A model generated the notes under the pieces. It was given only the letters and a program-made list of their open reading frames with translations. It was not told the DNA's origin and did not search any database. Of a stretch of 64,000 nt of DNA, positions 1 to 9,737 are shown in pieces. This DNA comes from Photobacterium aquae. Lineage in GTDB: Bacteria; Pseudomonadota; Gammaproteobacteria; Enterobacterales; Vibrionaceae. The translations under genes and the position numbers were made by a program. Numbering within the stretch: the first letter of the stretch is position 1; the number at the start of each line of letters is the position of its first letter. Location of the stretch: assembly GCF_001029445.1 (NCBI RefSeq), contig NZ_LDOT01000005.1:124001-188000 (forward strand). The letters run 5' to 3'.

Positions 1-1172
1 GCTTGGAAGAGCTTTTGGACTTGCTCGGAGAAGCGATGCGGGTAGCCCTCGTTCTTGGCAATCAGCTTGGCAGTGGTTACCGCGATAGCGATCGGCAATA
101 CCAGGTAGAACAGGTAGACCCAGCGATGATGCAGTCGCAGGTAGCGCAACGGGTTCTCGTATAGCCGCCATGAGAAAACCGACAGGGCGAAAGTGATTAC
201 CGCGCAGATAAGGGCATCGACGGGGCCGAGCTGGTTGAAGGTGTAGCGGTAGAAAGCGAGAACCGGCCAGTGCCACAGGTAGAGCGAATAGGAGAGGCGG
301 CCGAGTAACAGGAAGGGCGAGCGCCCGAGGAAGCGGGAAACCCACGAATGCTGCGACTCACCGGCCAAAATCAGCATACAGGTGGCAAGAGTCACCCAGA
401 GCGCGTTGATACCGGGGAACACATGGTTTTTGTTAAGCACGACACTCAGCAGGGCAATACCCAGTGCCCCGGCTACGCCGAGCAGCTGGTAGGCCTGCGT
501 GGGCAGCGATAACCCCCGCGCCCGTTTCTCGTACAGGGCAATAGCCAGCAGCGCGCCGATCAGGAGCTCGAACCCCCGGCTTTGGATCAGGTAGTAGCCA
601 GCACTCGGGTCATTGAGGGCCATATACTGGGATAGGCCGGTGAGTGCGACTAGCGTCAGGCCCATGACGATGGCGAACAAGCGGCGGGAGAGGTATTTGC
701 TGGCCAGGATCAGCAGTACCGGCCAGATAAAATAGAACTGCTCCTCGACAGAAAGCGACCAGGTATGCAGAAGGGGCATGGTCTCTGCCGCCGGGGCGAA
801 ATAGCCCGACTGTTTTTCAAAATAGATATTTGAGATGAACACACTGGCGTAGCGCAGGCTATTGGCAAAACCGACAAAGTCATTGGGGGTGTAGATCAGG
901 TAGGCCAAGGCCAGCGATGACGTCGCCACCAGATAGAACAGCGGCAGGATCCGCTTGATTCGCTTGATATAGAAGATATCAAACGAGAATCTCCCGGCGT
1001 TGATCTGCGGGTAAATCACCGAGGTGATGATGAAACCGGAAATGACAAAAAAGATATCGACGCCAATGAACCCGCCCGGGAGCCATTGGGCATTCATGTG
1101 GAAAATTATGACGGCGATGACGGCGATCGCCCGCAAACCGTCAATATCAGGACGGTATTTAATATGACTCAT
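1..1172 (-). CDS. OafA/YrhL-type membrane acyltransferase, C-terminus beyond the window
   Basis: Reading the minus strand from the ATG at 1172 gives an open frame running off the left edge (390 codons visible). The N-terminus reads YRPDIDGLRAIAV, then a hydrophobic stretch and GVDIFFVISGF, the hallmark of acyltransferase family 3 proteins that acetylate surface polysaccharides. LHTWSLSVEEQFYFIWP follows, then about ten hydrophobic segments. A purine-rich AGAG site precedes the start. Long OafA-type proteins end in a periplasmic SGNH esterase domain, and the visible end (after KNEGYPHRFSEQ) is about where that would begin. It lies beside lpxM, ugd and hldD, so O-antigen or core acylation is a fair inference; the substrate is unknown. 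Confidence 0.9.
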   Translation of the reverse strand, partial: MSHIKYRPDIDGLRAIAVIAVIIFHMNAQWLPGGFIGVDIFFVISGFIITSVIYPQINAGRFSFDIFYIKRIKRILPLFYLVATSSLALAYLIYTPNDFVGFANSLRYASVFISNIYFEKQSGYFAPAAETMPLLHTWSLSVEEQFYFIWPVLLILASKYLSRRLFAIVMGLTLVALTGLSQYMALNDPSAGYYLIQSRGFELLIGALLAIALYEKRARGLSLPTQAYQLLGVAGALGIALLSVVLNKNHVFPGINALWVTLATCMLILAGESQHSWVSRFLGRSPFLLLGRLSYSLYLWHWPVLAFYRYTFNQLGPVDALICAVITFALSVFSWRLYENPLRYLRLHHRWVYLFYLVLPIAIAVTTAKLIAKNEGYPHRFSEQVQKLFQ

Positions 1173-1326
1173 TGCTTTCTCTAAGATTCTTGTTTTATTG
1201 GTGTGGAAATATGTAATCGCTAGGCGAAATGATGTACATCCGCCTGATGTTGGTGCTGATTTGAGCGTGCGATATGGGGAGGTGGCCGCCGGTTAGGCGG
1301 CCGAGAAATATTGGAATATATCGGAT

Positions 1327-2277
1327 TTAGTAGCGCTGGCTGCCGTCGGGTTTGGAACGCAGTAGATTCAGAATCCACATGTATTGGCCAGGATGGCGGC
1401 GGATGAACTCCTCGATGCGGATGTTCATGTTACGGGCATCAAGGGTCTCGTCGCCGCTCGGGAAGTCCTGCAGCTCCTGCTGGACTTCGATGGTGTAGAT
1501 CCCGGTGTTGCGGTCGTAGTAAGGGATCACCGGTACGATTTTGGCCTTGCTCAAACGTGACAGCTTGCCCAGCCCCGCCAATGTCGCTTTCTGGGTGCCG
1601 AGGAAGTCGGTGAACACACTGTGTTCCGGGCCGTGATCCTCATCGGGCAGGTAGTAGCCGAGGTAGCCGTCGCGGATTGACTTGATGAAGGGCTTGATCC
1701 CCGCATCGCGCTCGTGGGTCCGGCCGCCGTACTTGAGGCGCTGGACGTTGATCAGCCAGTCGATGACGTCGTTGCGCTGTTTTTTCATCATCGCCGCCAC
1801 ATGCTGCCCGCGCGAGGCCAGCAGTACGCCCGGGTAGTCAATCGCCCAAGTGTGCGGCACGAGCAGGATAATATTGTGGCCCTGCTCGAGCAGGCTGAAC
1901 AGGTGCTCTTCGCCGGTAAACGTGGATCGCTTCTCGACGTATTCCTTGCTGCGCACCAGCAGTACGGCAAAGCTGAGCAGGGTGCAGCCGGCATTGATGT
2001 AGGTTTCCAGTAAGATCTCGTCCCGTGCTTGCTGGTCAAGCTCTGGGAAGCATTCTTGCAGGTTGATGACGGCGCGTTTCTTGGCGCTCGAGTTGATTTT
2101 GATCGCCTGCTTGGCGATAGCAACGGCCAGCCTGTCACGCAGGCGGTAAGGTACGAATGCCAAAAGGATAGTCAAGCCAATGGCAAACCAGGTCCCCCAG
2201 TGCTTCGGATGCAAGAAATCCTTGCGGAACTGAGGGTTGTAAGTCTGGGCCGTTGAATTGTTGTGTTTTTCTGTCAT
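1327..2277 (-). CDS. lpxM: Lipid A secondary acyltransferase (LpxM/MsbB family)
   Basis: A 316-residue inner-membrane protein that should add the second acyloxyacyl chain to Kdo2-lipid A. The N-terminal region (RHPKHWG-like start, then a membrane segment around residues 30-48) leads to HTWAID, the H-x4-D catalytic pair of this family, and to YYLPDEDHGPEHS, which is more typical of LpxM than LpxL. The length matches E. coli LpxM (about 323). An AAGG site lies just before the ATG. It starts 9 bases after ugd ends, so the two are probably co-transcribed. Vibrio LpxM homologues (LpxN) can transfer hydroxylated chains, so acyl specificity cannot be called here. Confidence 0.9.
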   Translation of the reverse strand: MTEKHNNSTAQTYNPQFRKDFLHPKHWGTWFAIGLTILLAFVPYRLRDRLAVAIAKQAIKINSSAKKRAVINLQECFPELDQQARDEILLETYINAGCTLLSFAVLLVRSKEYVEKRSTFTGEEHLFSLLEQGHNIILLVPHTWAIDYPGVLLASRGQHVAAMMKKQRNDVIDWLINVQRLKYGGRTHERDAGIKPFIKSIRDGYLGYYLPDEDHGPEHSVFTDFLGTQKATLAGLGKLSRLSKAKIVPVIPYYDRNTGIYTIEVQQELQDFPSGDETLDARNMNIRIEEFIRRHPGQYMWILNLLRSKPDGSQRY

Positions 2278-2286
2278 AGGCCTTGA

Positions 2287-3453
2287 TTAGTCTGAACCGA
2301 AGAGGTCGCGAGTATAAACTTTCTCGGCTACATCTTCTAATAATTCCGACCTGCGGTTGGAGACAATCAAATCGGACATCGCCTTGAAGCTGTCGAGGTC
2401 CCGGATCACTTTGGAGTGGAAGAAATGCGACTCTTTCAGCACCGGCTCGTAGACCACCACTTCAATCCCCTTGGCCTTGAGCCGTTTCATTATTCCCTGA
2501 ATCGACGATGAGCGGAAGTTGTCCGAGCCTGCCTTCATGATCAGGCGGTAGATGCCGACCACTTTGGGCTGCTGCCGGATGATACTGTCGGCGATGAAGT
2601 CCTTGCGGGTATGGTTGGCATCGACAATGGCGTTGATGAGGTTGTTCGGGACCGTCTGGTAATTGGCCCGGAGCTGCTTGGTGTCCTTGGGCAGGCAATA
2701 GCCGCCGTAGCCGAATGACGGGTTGTTGTAGTGGGTGCCGATCCGTGGGTCGAGGCCAACCCCTTCGATGATTTGGCGGCTGCTCAAGCCGTGGGTCTCG
2801 GCGTAGGAGTCGAGTTCGTTGAAATAGGCGATCCTCATCGCGAGGTAGGTGTTGGAGAACAGCTTGACCGCCTCGGCCTCGGTGGCGTTGGTGAACAGGA
2901 CGGGGATGTCATCCTTGGCCGCTCCCTCGACCAGCAGGTCGGCAAAGCGGCGTGCGGCCTCGCCGTGGTCGCCGACGATGATGCGCGACGGGTAGAGGTT
3001 GTCGTGCAGGGCCTTGCCTTCTCGGAGAAACTCTGGCGAGAAGATGATTCGATCGGTGTGATGGGTCGCCCTGAGTTTTTCGGTATAGCCGACCGGCACT
3101 GTGGACTTGATGATGATGGTGGTGTCGGCGTTGATGGCAAGGATGTCGTTGATCACGGCCTCGACCGAGCTGGTGTCGAAATAGTTGGTCTGGGGATCGT
3201 AATCGGTCGGGGTAGCGATGATCACATAGTCCGCATCCCGGTAGGCTTTTTTCTTGTCGAGGGTGGCATGGAAGGAGAGGGCTGGGTTGGCAAGAAAATG
3301 CTCGATATCACGATCAGAGACCGGGGATAGCCTGTCGTTGAGCATGGCTATTTTGTCAGGGAGGATGTCGACGGCGATAACGTCATGGTGCTGGGCAAGT
3401 AAGAGTGCATTGGAGAGCCCGACATAACCTGTACCGGCAACTGCAATTTTCAT
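2287..3453 (-). CDS. ugd: UDP-glucose 6-dehydrogenase
   Basis: Oxidises UDP-glucose to UDP-glucuronate with NAD for capsule, O-antigen or lipid A sugar synthesis. The protein opens with a Rossmann motif [14 protein letters not shown] and carries the catalytic-cysteine signature [14 protein letters not shown] near residue 255. I chose the ATG at 3453, not the longer frame starting at 3492, because AGGAG sits 7 bases before it and because the resulting 388 residues equal the E. coli enzyme. It is followed 9 bases later by lpxM. A 10-bp hairpin lies between it and hldD. Confidence 0.96.
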   Translation of the reverse strand: MKIAVAGTGYVGLSNALLLAQHHDVIAVDILPDKIAMLNDRLSPVSDRDIEHFLANPALSFHATLDKKKAYRDADYVIIATPTDYDPQTNYFDTSSVEAVINDILAINADTTIIIKSTVPVGYTEKLRATHHTDRIIFSPEFLREGKALHDNLYPSRIIVGDHGEAARRFADLLVEGAAKDDIPVLFTNATEAEAVKLFSNTYLAMRIAYFNELDSYAETHGLSSRQIIEGVGLDPRIGTHYNNPSFGYGGYCLPKDTKQLRANYQTVPNNLINAIVDANHTRKDFIADSIIRQQPKVVGIYRLIMKAGSDNFRSSSIQGIMKRLKAKGIEVVVYEPVLKESHFFHSKVIRDLDSFKAMSDLIVSNRRSELLEDVAEKVYTRDLFGSD

Positions 3454-3504
3454 TCGACTACTCCTGTTTTTGCTGTCGTGATCACACTTCACTTACAAGA
3501 GTAG

Positions 3505-3531
3505 TAGCCATCCCCTGAAAAGGGATGGCTA
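3505..3531. other. 10-bp perfect hairpin between ugd and hldD
   Basis: TAGCCATCCC pairs with GGGATGGCTA around a 7-base loop. Neither strand shows a T-run, so this is not a standard intrinsic terminator. It sits after the hldD stop and before the ugd start on the same strand, and may protect the hldD 3' end or dampen read-through. Confidence 0.6.
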
Positions 3532-3548
3532 GAATAAGTTTGTGGCAA

Positions 3549-4490
3549 TTAATTAATAATGGCCATGTACTCGGCAACACCTTCTGCGACGGTCTTGAAC
3601 GGTTCTTGGTAGCCCGCAGCACGAACCTTGGTCAGGTCGGCCTGGGTGAATTTCTGGTAGCGGCCCTTCAGGTGCTCAGGGAACGGGATCTCCTCGACCT
3701 CGCCTTTGCCGTGGAAGGCGATAACCGCTTTGGCTACTTCGCTAAACGGTTCGGCTTGGCCGGTACCGCAGTTGAAGATGCCAGAAACGCTGTTTTGCCA
3801 GAACCACAGGTTCATCTTGCACACATCGCCGACATAGACGAAGTCGCGCTTGAGCGCATCGGAGCCTTCGAACAGTTTCGGGTTGTCGCCGTTGTTGATC
3901 TGGGTATTGAGGTGGAAAGCAACCGAGGCCATGCTGCCTTTGTGCTGTTCGCGCGGGCCGTAGACGTTGAAGTAGCGGAAGCCGGTGATTTGAGACAGGG
4001 TCTCGCCGTGGGCCTCGGCGTCTTGCCATAGGCGGCGGACGTAGTTGTCGAACTGCTGCTTGGAGTAGCCGTAGACGTTCAGCGCGCCTTCGTACGGTTT
4101 CTCTTCGATGAAATCACGATCACGGCCACCGTAGGTTGCCGCCGACGAGGCGTACAGGAATGGGATTTCACGCTCAAGGCAGTAGTGAAGCAGCTCTTTG
4201 GAGTACTCGTAGTTGTTGAGCATCATGTACTTGCCGTCCCACTCGGTGGTCGCCGAACAAGCGCCTTCGTGGAAAATCGCCTCGATTGGACCGAACTCGT
4301 CACCGGCCATGATCTGGGTGATGAAGTCTTCCTTATCCATGTAGTCGGCGATGTCCAGATCCACTAGGTTGGCAAACTTGGTGCCGTCTTTGAGGTTGTC
4401 AACGACCAGGATGTCGTTGCGGCCGATTTCGTTGAGGGCTTTGACGATGTTGCTGCCGATCATGCCGGCGCCACCAGTTACAATAATCAT
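3549..4490 (-). CDS. hldD: ADP-L-glycero-D-manno-heptose-6-epimerase
   Basis: Last enzyme of ADP-heptose synthesis, which supplies the inner core of LPS. It belongs to the short-chain dehydrogenase family: the N-terminal [14 protein letters not shown] binds [12 protein letters not shown] and the catalytic tyrosine of YGYSKQQFD follow, and [12 protein letters not shown] is typical of HldD. The length of 313 residues is close to E. coli HldD (310). GGA lies 7 bases before the ATG. The next gene on that side is divergent (a TetR-type regulator at 4603). Confidence 0.97.
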   Translation of the reverse strand: MIIVTGGAGMIGSNIVKALNEIGRNDILVVDNLKDGTKFANLVDLDIADYMDKEDFITQIMAGDEFGPIEAIFHEGACSATTEWDGKYMMLNNYEYSKELLHYCLEREIPFLYASSAATYGGRDRDFIEEKPYEGALNVYGYSKQQFDNYVRRLWQDAEAHGETLSQITGFRYFNVYGPREQHKGSMASVAFHLNTQINNGDNPKLFEGSDALKRDFVYVGDVCKMNLWFWQNSVSGIFNCGTGQAEPFSEVAKAVIAFHGKGEVEEIPFPEHLKGRYQKFTQADLTKVRAAGYQEPFKTVAEGVAEYMAIIN

Positions 4491-4602
4491 AGCTTTTCCA
4501 GTTTTAAATGGGTCGCGCAGCCGTATAACGGCCGACGTAATGAATAACCTTTATGGTAGTATTAGCAGATCACCAACAGGATGGGCGAGAAGTGAGACGC
4601 AA

Positions 4603-5247
4603 ATGAAGACCCGTGACAGAATTATCCTGGCTGCACTTGAGCTGTTCAATGAAAGCGGTGAGCCGAATGTGACCACGAACCATATCGCTGCCCATCTGGG
4701 GATCAGTCCCGGCAATCTGTATTACCATTTCCGTAACAAGGAAGAGATTATACACAGTATTTTTGATCAATACGCGCATGATCTCAGCATTCATTTCCAG
4801 CCCCATAGCCACACCCCTGTCACCGCTGCCCACCTGCTAGACTACCTTGACTCGGTCTTCATGCTAATGTGGCGCTATCGTTTCTTTTATGCCAACTTGC
4901 CCGATATTCTTCGCCGCGATGCCCAGCTGCAGCATAAGTACCTGGCCGCGCAGGAAGGGCTGCAGCAAAACATCATGGCAATGATGAACAGCTTCAAGAG
5001 CAGCGGCCTGCTCGATCTGGATGGCGGCGAGCTGGAAGGGTTGGCCAGTACCCTCAAGCTGGTGGCATCAAGCTGGATTTTCTACCAGAGCGCGCAGACC
5101 CCGGGTGCCACGATCACCAAGGCGGTGATCTACCAAGGGGTGTTGCAGATGCTGGCGATTGTCCGCCCTTTGACCACGCCCGAGGGACGCGAGCGGGTCC
5201 GCCAGCTCGAGGCGCACTACTGCTCGCAGGTGGAAAAGGATATTTAG
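4603..5247 (+). CDS. TetR/AcrR family transcriptional regulator
   Basis: A 214-residue one-domain-plus-ligand-domain repressor. Residues 1-47 are a typical TetR helix-turn-helix (MKTRDRIILAALELF, then NHIAAHLGISPGNLYYHFRNKEEI); the rest is a helical effector domain I cannot assign. I chose the ATG at 4603 over an upstream in-frame start at 4351 because the upstream part overlaps hldD and does not belong to the family. It is divergent from hldD (112-base gap) and convergent with the deacetylase gene, the two stop codons overlapping by four bases. The target is unknown; hldD or membrane genes are guesses from position. Confidence 0.88.
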   Translation: MKTRDRIILAALELFNESGEPNVTTNHIAAHLGISPGNLYYHFRNKEEIIHSIFDQYAHDLSIHFQPHSHTPVTAAHLLDYLDSVFMLMWRYRFFYANLPDILRRDAQLQHKYLAAQEGLQQNIMAMMNSFKSSGLLDLDGGELEGLASTLKLVASSWIFYQSAQTPGATITKAVIYQGVLQMLAIVRPLTTPEGRERVRQLEAHYCSQVEKDI

Positions 5248-6002
5248 TCGTCAGTTTTGGCTGGGGGCGCAGGGTATAGGCTGGACAGCCTGACCAGCGT
5301 GATGCCGTACTTGTCGGCTATGGCTGGAAGCTGTCGCTCGAGCGCGCTCAGCGTCACCGGGTAAGGATGGCCGATGGCCACCGCGTAGCCCTGGCTCTGT
5401 GCCTTGCGGGCCGCCAGCCTGAGCTGGTGGCTGATGAAGTCAGTCGTTCGCTGGTGGTCAAGGAATACGTGGCGGCGCAGGGCCGGTACATGGTATTGCA
5501 CGGCAATGGCCTCTGCCACTGACTGTGCTGAGGTCCGGCTGTCGAGGAAGGCCAGCTGCTGCTCTGCCAGCGTTTCCATTACCCAGATCATCGCCTGCCT
5601 GTCTTGGGTCAGGGCACTGCCCATGTGGTTGTTGATGGCAAAGGCCCCGGGCAGCTGTGCCAGGGCTCGCTTGAGAGCCAGCTGGAGTTCGCCTTTGCCC
5701 ATTGTTTTGGTGAGGGTGGTCTGTTCCAGCGGGGCTTTTCGGCTGGGTTCCATTGGCATATGCAGCAATATGTCCCGGTGTTGTTGCCGGGCCTGTTGGT
5801 GGATGGCATGGGCGTAGGGGGTGTCGGGCAGAATCGAAACCCCTATTTCAGGGGGCAGTGCGGCGAGCTGTGGCGGGAGTGGCTGGTAGCCGAGATCGTC
5901 GATGATAATGGCGAGTTGTGCCGCGAAGGCCGGGAGTGCCGCTATTATTGCCAGCACCCCTCCGATTCCCCATCCTAGGGCTTTGTTTCGTAGTGCTTTC
6001 AT
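5244..6002 (-). CDS. yibQ: Divergent polysaccharide deacetylase family protein (YibQ-like)
   Basis: A 252-residue exported protein of the family that follows envC in many gammaproteobacteria. From the ATG at 6002 it begins with a signal peptide (MKALRNKALGWGIGGVLAIIAALPAFA), then QLAIIIDDLGYQ, where the DD pair is the metal-binding motif of this NodB-like fold. INNHMGS and ALRRHVFLDHQ are also family features. A GTG at 6047 would overlap envC by 16 bases and has no ribosome site; the 6002 start fits the signal peptide, although its own site is poor. Third gene of gpmI-envC-yibQ. The biochemical substrate of the family is not settled. Confidence 0.88.
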   Translation of the reverse strand: MKALRNKALGWGIGGVLAIIAALPAFAAQLAIIIDDLGYQPLPPQLAALPPEIGVSILPDTPYAHAIHQQARQQHRDILLHMPMEPSRKAPLEQTTLTKTMGKGELQLALKRALAQLPGAFAINNHMGSALTQDRQAMIWVMETLAEQQLAFLDSRTSAQSVAEAIAVQYHVPALRRHVFLDHQRTTDFISHQLRLAARKAQSQGYAVAIGHPYPVTLSALERQLPAIADKYGITLVRLSSLYPAPPAKTDD

Positions 6003-6031
6003 CCGTGTTGGGCTTAGTCCTTGTTGAGCGG

Positions 6032-7189
6032 CTAGCGGATCAGCCACTGGCGCGGGTTGGACGGGTTGCCCTTGCGGCGTATTTCGAAGTAGAGTGCCGT
6101 CTGCTCCTGGCCACCACTGTCGCCAACCAGGGCGATGGCTTCACTGCCCTGGACGGTATCCCCGACCTTCTTGAGCAGAGTCTGGTTGTAACCGTAGAAG
6201 CTCATGTCTCCCTTGCCGTGGTCGATGACCAGCAGCAGGCCGTAGCCGCGCAGCCAGTCGGCGAAGACCACTTTGCCCGGATAGATAGCCTTGACCTGGC
6301 TACCCTGGGTCTGGCCGATCACCATCCCTTTCCAGTGCAATTCGCCTTGCAGGCTAGAGCCGTAATTATGGATAACCCGGCCTTTCACCGGCCACGGCAG
6401 CTTGCCTTTGTGGCGGGCGAGGCCGTCCATCGGGACTCGGCGCGCCGCTTCGGCGGCGGCTTTGGCTCGGGCTATTTCTTTGACCAGCCGTTGTTCGTTG
6501 GATTTCAGCTCACCGAGGTAGCGGTTGTCGCTACGTACTTGTTGCTTGAGGGTGCGAACGGTCTTCTGGCGCTGCTTGCGCTCTGCCTCTAAGCTCTTTT
6601 GGTGCTGCTTGAGGCTGGCGAGTAGGGTGGTCTGTTCGGCTTGCTGCTCGCGGAGCTGGTGTTGCTTGAGCTGGAGCTCGGTGGCGGTGGCCGTCAGTTC
6701 GTCCAGTGCCCGGCTACGGGCTTGGCTGAGGCGCTCGGCATAAACGGTAAAACGGTCAAGGCGGTTTTGGTCTTGGCCGCTTAGGATCAGAGCCAGCTGG
6801 CTGTGCCGCCCCTGTCGATACTGGGTATTGAGCAATTCGCCGAGCAGTTCGCGTTGGCCTAGCTGTTGCTGCTCCAAGGTGGCGAGTTGTTGCTTGAGTG
6901 TTCGGATCGAGTTTGTCAGCTCTTGCTGGCGTTGTTCGGCCCGGTGGATCTTGCGCGCGGTGTCTGCAATGCCGGTCTCCTGTTTCTTCAGGGTTTTCTG
7001 GAGACTGTCTATTTTCTTCTGGGTGGCATTGAGTTGGCTTTGCTGGCGGGTGATTTCCTGTTTGACGCCGTCAAGCTGGCCCTGATCGGCCCAGCTGGTA
7101 GGGGCGGCAAATGCCAGGCATAGCAAAGCGCCAGTGCACAGGGCACTGGCGCGGAGCTTATTGTATAGGTGTGTGATCTTCTCCCGCAT
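6032..7189 (-). CDS. envC: Murein hydrolase activator EnvC
   Basis: A periplasmic activator of the AmiA/AmiB amidases at the division septum. After a signal peptide (residues 1-34, ending PTSWA) come long coiled-coil stretches rich in Q, K and E (about 36-245), then a LytM/M23 domain (from about LPWPVKGRVIHNYG to the end). LytM metal ligands look degenerate: the usual HxxxD and HxH motifs are absent, with LHWKGMVIG and LYFEIRRKG instead, as expected of an activator that does not itself cut peptidoglycan. It starts 8 bases after gpmI ends, with no good ribosome site, so translational coupling is likely. Confidence 0.95.
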   Translation of the reverse strand: MREKITHLYNKLRASALCTGALLCLAFAAPTSWADQGQLDGVKQEITRQQSQLNATQKKIDSLQKTLKKQETGIADTARKIHRAEQRQQELTNSIRTLKQQLATLEQQQLGQRELLGELLNTQYRQGRHSQLALILSGQDQNRLDRFTVYAERLSQARSRALDELTATATELQLKQHQLREQQAEQTTLLASLKQHQKSLEAERKQRQKTVRTLKQQVRSDNRYLGELKSNEQRLVKEIARAKAAAEAARRVPMDGLARHKGKLPWPVKGRVIHNYGSSLQGELHWKGMVIGQTQGSQVKAIYPGKVVFADWLRGYGLLLVIDHGKGDMSFYGYNQTLLKKVGDTVQGSEAIALVGDSGGQEQTALYFEIRRKGNPSNPRQWLIR

Positions 7190-7197
7190 GGGGATGA

Positions 7198-8739
7198 TTA
7201 TTTCAGATCAAACAGCACCTGACCAGTCATCTCTGCAGGGATTTCCAGATCAGAGAGAGCCAGCATAGTCGGAGCAAGGTCAGACAGCTTGCCGCCTTCT
7301 TTCAGGGTCAGCGACTTGTTGCCAACGTAAACCAGTGGAACCGGTAGGTTGGTGTGGGCAGTGTGGATGCCGCCTGTCTCTGGGTTCACCATCATCTCGG
7401 CGTTGCCGTGGTCAGCGGTGATCAGAAGCTGGCCGTCCATCTCGCGGATTGCCTCAACAACGCGGCCGATGCAGCCGTCAACGGCTTCACAGGCTTTCAC
7501 TGCAGCATCGTAGACGCCGGTGTGGCCAACCATATCGCCGTTCGGGTAGTTACAGATAATGGTATCGAACTCACCGCTCTTGATTGCCGCGACCAGCTTG
7601 TCGGTCAGTTCAGGGGCGCTCATTTCTGGCTGCAGGTCGTACGTAGCCACTTTAGGAGAGGCAACTAGCTGGCGAGATTCGCCGTCGAACTCGTCTTCAA
7701 CACCGCCGTTGAAGAAGAAGGTCACGTGGGCGTATTTCTCAGTTTCGGAGATGCGAAGCTGCTTCTTGCCTTTCTTAGATAGCCACTCGCCTAGCGTGTT
7801 CACCAAATCCGCTGGTGGGTAGGCAACAGGCATGTTGATATCGGCAGCGTACTGGGTCAGCATCACTACGTCAGCAAGCGCTGGGAACTGAGCACGCTCG
7901 AAACCTGCGAAGTCCACCTCGAAGGCACGGGTGATCTGGCGGGCACGGTCGGCACGGTAGTTCATGAAGATCACGCTGTCGCCATCTTCCATTGCTGCGC
8001 TTAGCTGGCCTTCGGCACGGATCTCAGTTGCCTTGACGAACTCGTCGTTCTCGTCACGGGCGTAGGCGGCCTCAAGGCCTTCCACAGCAGATGCCGCGCA
8101 GAATTCTGCCTTGGCTGCTGTCAGTAGGTTGTAGGCAACTTCAACGCGGTCCCAGTTGTTGTCACGGTCCATCGCGTAGTAGCGGCCAACCAGTGATGCG
8201 ATGCGGCCAGTGCCTAGTTTGGCGAATAGGGCATCGAAGCGCTCAAGAGAGGCTTTCGCGCTGCGTGGTGGTGTGTCACGGCCGTCAAGGAAGCAGTGCA
8301 GGTACACTTTCTTCGCGCCGCGCTGAACAGCCATTTCTACCGCTGCAGCAATGTGGTCTTCGTGGCTGTGCACGCCGCCTGGCGACATCAGGCCCATCAG
8401 GTGAACGGCTTTGCCAGCGTTCACGGCTTTGTCGATTGCGCCTGTCAGAGCTGGGTTTTCGAAGAAGTCGCCGTCAGAAATTGACTTGGTGATACGGGTT
8501 AGGTCTTGGTAAACGATACGGCCTGCACCAATGTTAGTGTGGCCAACCTCAGAGTTACCCATCTGTCCTTCTGGCAGGCCAACATCCATACCTGATGCAG
8601 AAATCAGGGTATGTGCTTCGTTTGCCATCAAACCGTCAATAACGGGTGTGTTGGCATTTGCAATAGCGTTGTTGGCGTTGTCTTGGCGGTAACCCCAGCC
8701 ATCAAGGATAACCAAAGCCAGTGGCTTCTTAGCAGACAT
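7198..8739 (-). CDS. gpmI: 2,3-bisphosphoglycerate-independent phosphoglycerate mutase
   Basis: Interconverts 3- and 2-phosphoglycerate using two Mn ions. The alkaline-phosphatase-type core is clear: [10 protein letters not shown] at the start, [14 protein letters not shown] with the serine nucleophile near residue 64, [13 protein letters not shown], and [11 protein letters not shown] with the second metal site near the C-terminus. The 513 residues match the family (E. coli 514). GAGGG precedes the ATG. It heads the gpmI-envC-yibQ operon. The leader between 8740 and 8822 holds two competing hairpins, described separately. Confidence 0.98.
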   Translation of the reverse strand: MSAKKPLALVILDGWGYRQDNANNAIANANTPVIDGLMANEAHTLISASGMDVGLPEGQMGNSEVGHTNIGAGRIVYQDLTRITKSISDGDFFENPALTGAIDKAVNAGKAVHLMGLMSPGGVHSHEDHIAAAVEMAVQRGAKKVYLHCFLDGRDTPPRSAKASLERFDALFAKLGTGRIASLVGRYYAMDRDNNWDRVEVAYNLLTAAKAEFCAASAVEGLEAAYARDENDEFVKATEIRAEGQLSAAMEDGDSVIFMNYRADRARQITRAFEVDFAGFERAQFPALADVVMLTQYAADINMPVAYPPADLVNTLGEWLSKKGKKQLRISETEKYAHVTFFFNGGVEDEFDGESRQLVASPKVATYDLQPEMSAPELTDKLVAAIKSGEFDTIICNYPNGDMVGHTGVYDAAVKACEAVDGCIGRVVEAIREMDGQLLITADHGNAEMMVNPETGGIHTAHTNLPVPLVYVGNKSLTLKEGGKLSDLAPTMLALSDLEIPAEMTGQVLFDLK

Positions 8740-9164
8740 ATGCTGTCCCTCGTAAAGTTAAAAACCTGAGTGTAATTTAGAACAATTACCTCAATCTCGA
8801 CACCGATTGACTCAGGTAATTGATCGTTTACTGCGTAATTTTACTACACTTATCGGCACAAACCGCAGGTCAAGATCAAACAATGCTGTAAATGGATTGT
8901 TATCTTCCTACGGAAATATATTCCTTTCTGCCGTCGAGTGTAAGATCCGGAGCACAGTTTTTTTCACTTTTTCGTGTTGGAGGCAATGGGAGCCCGGTTG
9001 TTTATTCCTTGCTCGGAATGCTTGCCGTTCGAGTGAGCCGCCGCTCGGAATTCCAGTCGCCTGCTGTACAAGACGGCCAGTGAGGGTATACTCATGAGCC
9101 TCAATTTTGTGGAGTTAGGCCTCGGCAACAGTGGGCTGATCATTAGGAAGACAGAGCGAAAATC
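8740..9164. other. Intergenic region between divergent gpmI and yibN (425 bp)
   Basis: No convincing gene. Besides the leader hairpins at 8764-8822, a TTGACC-like -35 element reads toward gpmI (plus-strand GGTCAA at 8868-8873), without a clear -10. The right half must hold the yibN promoter, which I could not place. Two copies of a 9-base word, GCTCGGAAT (9011-9019 and 9043-9051), lie there. Confidence 0.6.
8764..8822 (-). promoter_or_regulatory. Competing hairpins in the gpmI leader (candidate attenuator)
   Basis: On the minus strand a segment reading CAATTACCTGAGT can pair in two ways. Option one: its CAATTACCT half pairs with AGGTAATTG (plus-strand arms 8814-8822 and 8783-8791), reinforced by an inner GATTG/CAATC stem (8805-8809 / 8792-8796). 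Option two: ACCTGAGT pairs with ACTCAGGT (8810-8817 / 8764-8771), directly followed by a run of four to five U. The options share bases 8814-8817 and exclude each other. The second resembles an intrinsic terminator about 20 bases before the gpmI start codon, although its loop is long. Confidence 0.5.
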
Positions 9165-9614
9165 ATGCAGCAATACATCGATTTTGTAACAAGTAACCCA
9201 ATTCTATCCCTGATTTGGGTCGGCCTGGTTGTGGCCATCATCTCTTCAATCGTGAAACAGAAAACCGCGGGCTACAAGATTGTCGGCCCGAACGAGGCAA
9301 CTGCCATGGTCAACCGCGAGGACGGCGTGTTCGTTGACATCCGCAGCCGCGACGAATACCGCAATGGCCATATTGCCGGAGCACTTCACATTTTGCCTAG
9401 CCAAATCAAAGAACAGAACTACGGCGAACTTGAAAAGCACAAAGATGCCCCAATCATCGTAGTATGCAAGACAGGTCAGACTGCGCAAGAAAGTGCCGAC
9501 CTGCTGCACAAGGCGGGTTTCAGCAATGTGAACCTGCTTAAAGATGGCCTGATTTCCTGGAATGAAGCGAACCTACCATTGGTGCGCAGCCAGTCGGGCA
9601 AAGGCAAGAAGTAA
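9165..9614 (+). CDS. yibN: Rhodanese-like sulfurtransferase domain protein (YibN)
   Basis: A 149-residue protein with one N-terminal membrane helix (about residues 11-29, LSLIWVGLVVAIISSIV) and a cytoplasmic rhodanese domain. The domain shows FVDIRSRDEYRNGHIAGALHI and the catalytic-loop cysteine in VVCKTGQTAQESA. YibN in E. coli sits just before grxC-secB-gpsA-cysE; here the order is yibN-secB-gpsA-cysE with no grxC at this spot. Its physiological substrate is not established. Confidence 0.92.
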   Translation: MQQYIDFVTSNPILSLIWVGLVVAIISSIVKQKTAGYKIVGPNEATAMVNREDGVFVDIRSRDEYRNGHIAGALHILPSQIKEQNYGELEKHKDAPIIVVCKTGQTAQESADLLHKAGFSNVNLLKDGLISWNEANLPLVRSQSGKGKK

Positions 9615-9737
9615 ACAACGAGGGCGGGGCGACGGTCGCCTCTCCCTGCGTATTGATTTTGTGCAGTTGTGATCAAACGTATCATGGTTGCGGTATTGAT
9701 AGACCCACGCTGTGGGTAGAGAGAAAAGGACTCAAAG

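Noticed and set aside
1284..1302. GGCCGCC/GGCGGCC hairpin after lpxM as a terminator
   Set aside because: A 7-bp stem with no T-run on either strand; too weak to call.
9011..9051. Two copies of GCTCGGAAT upstream of yibN
   Set aside because: Nine bases only, not symmetric, with no third copy seen; chance is likely.
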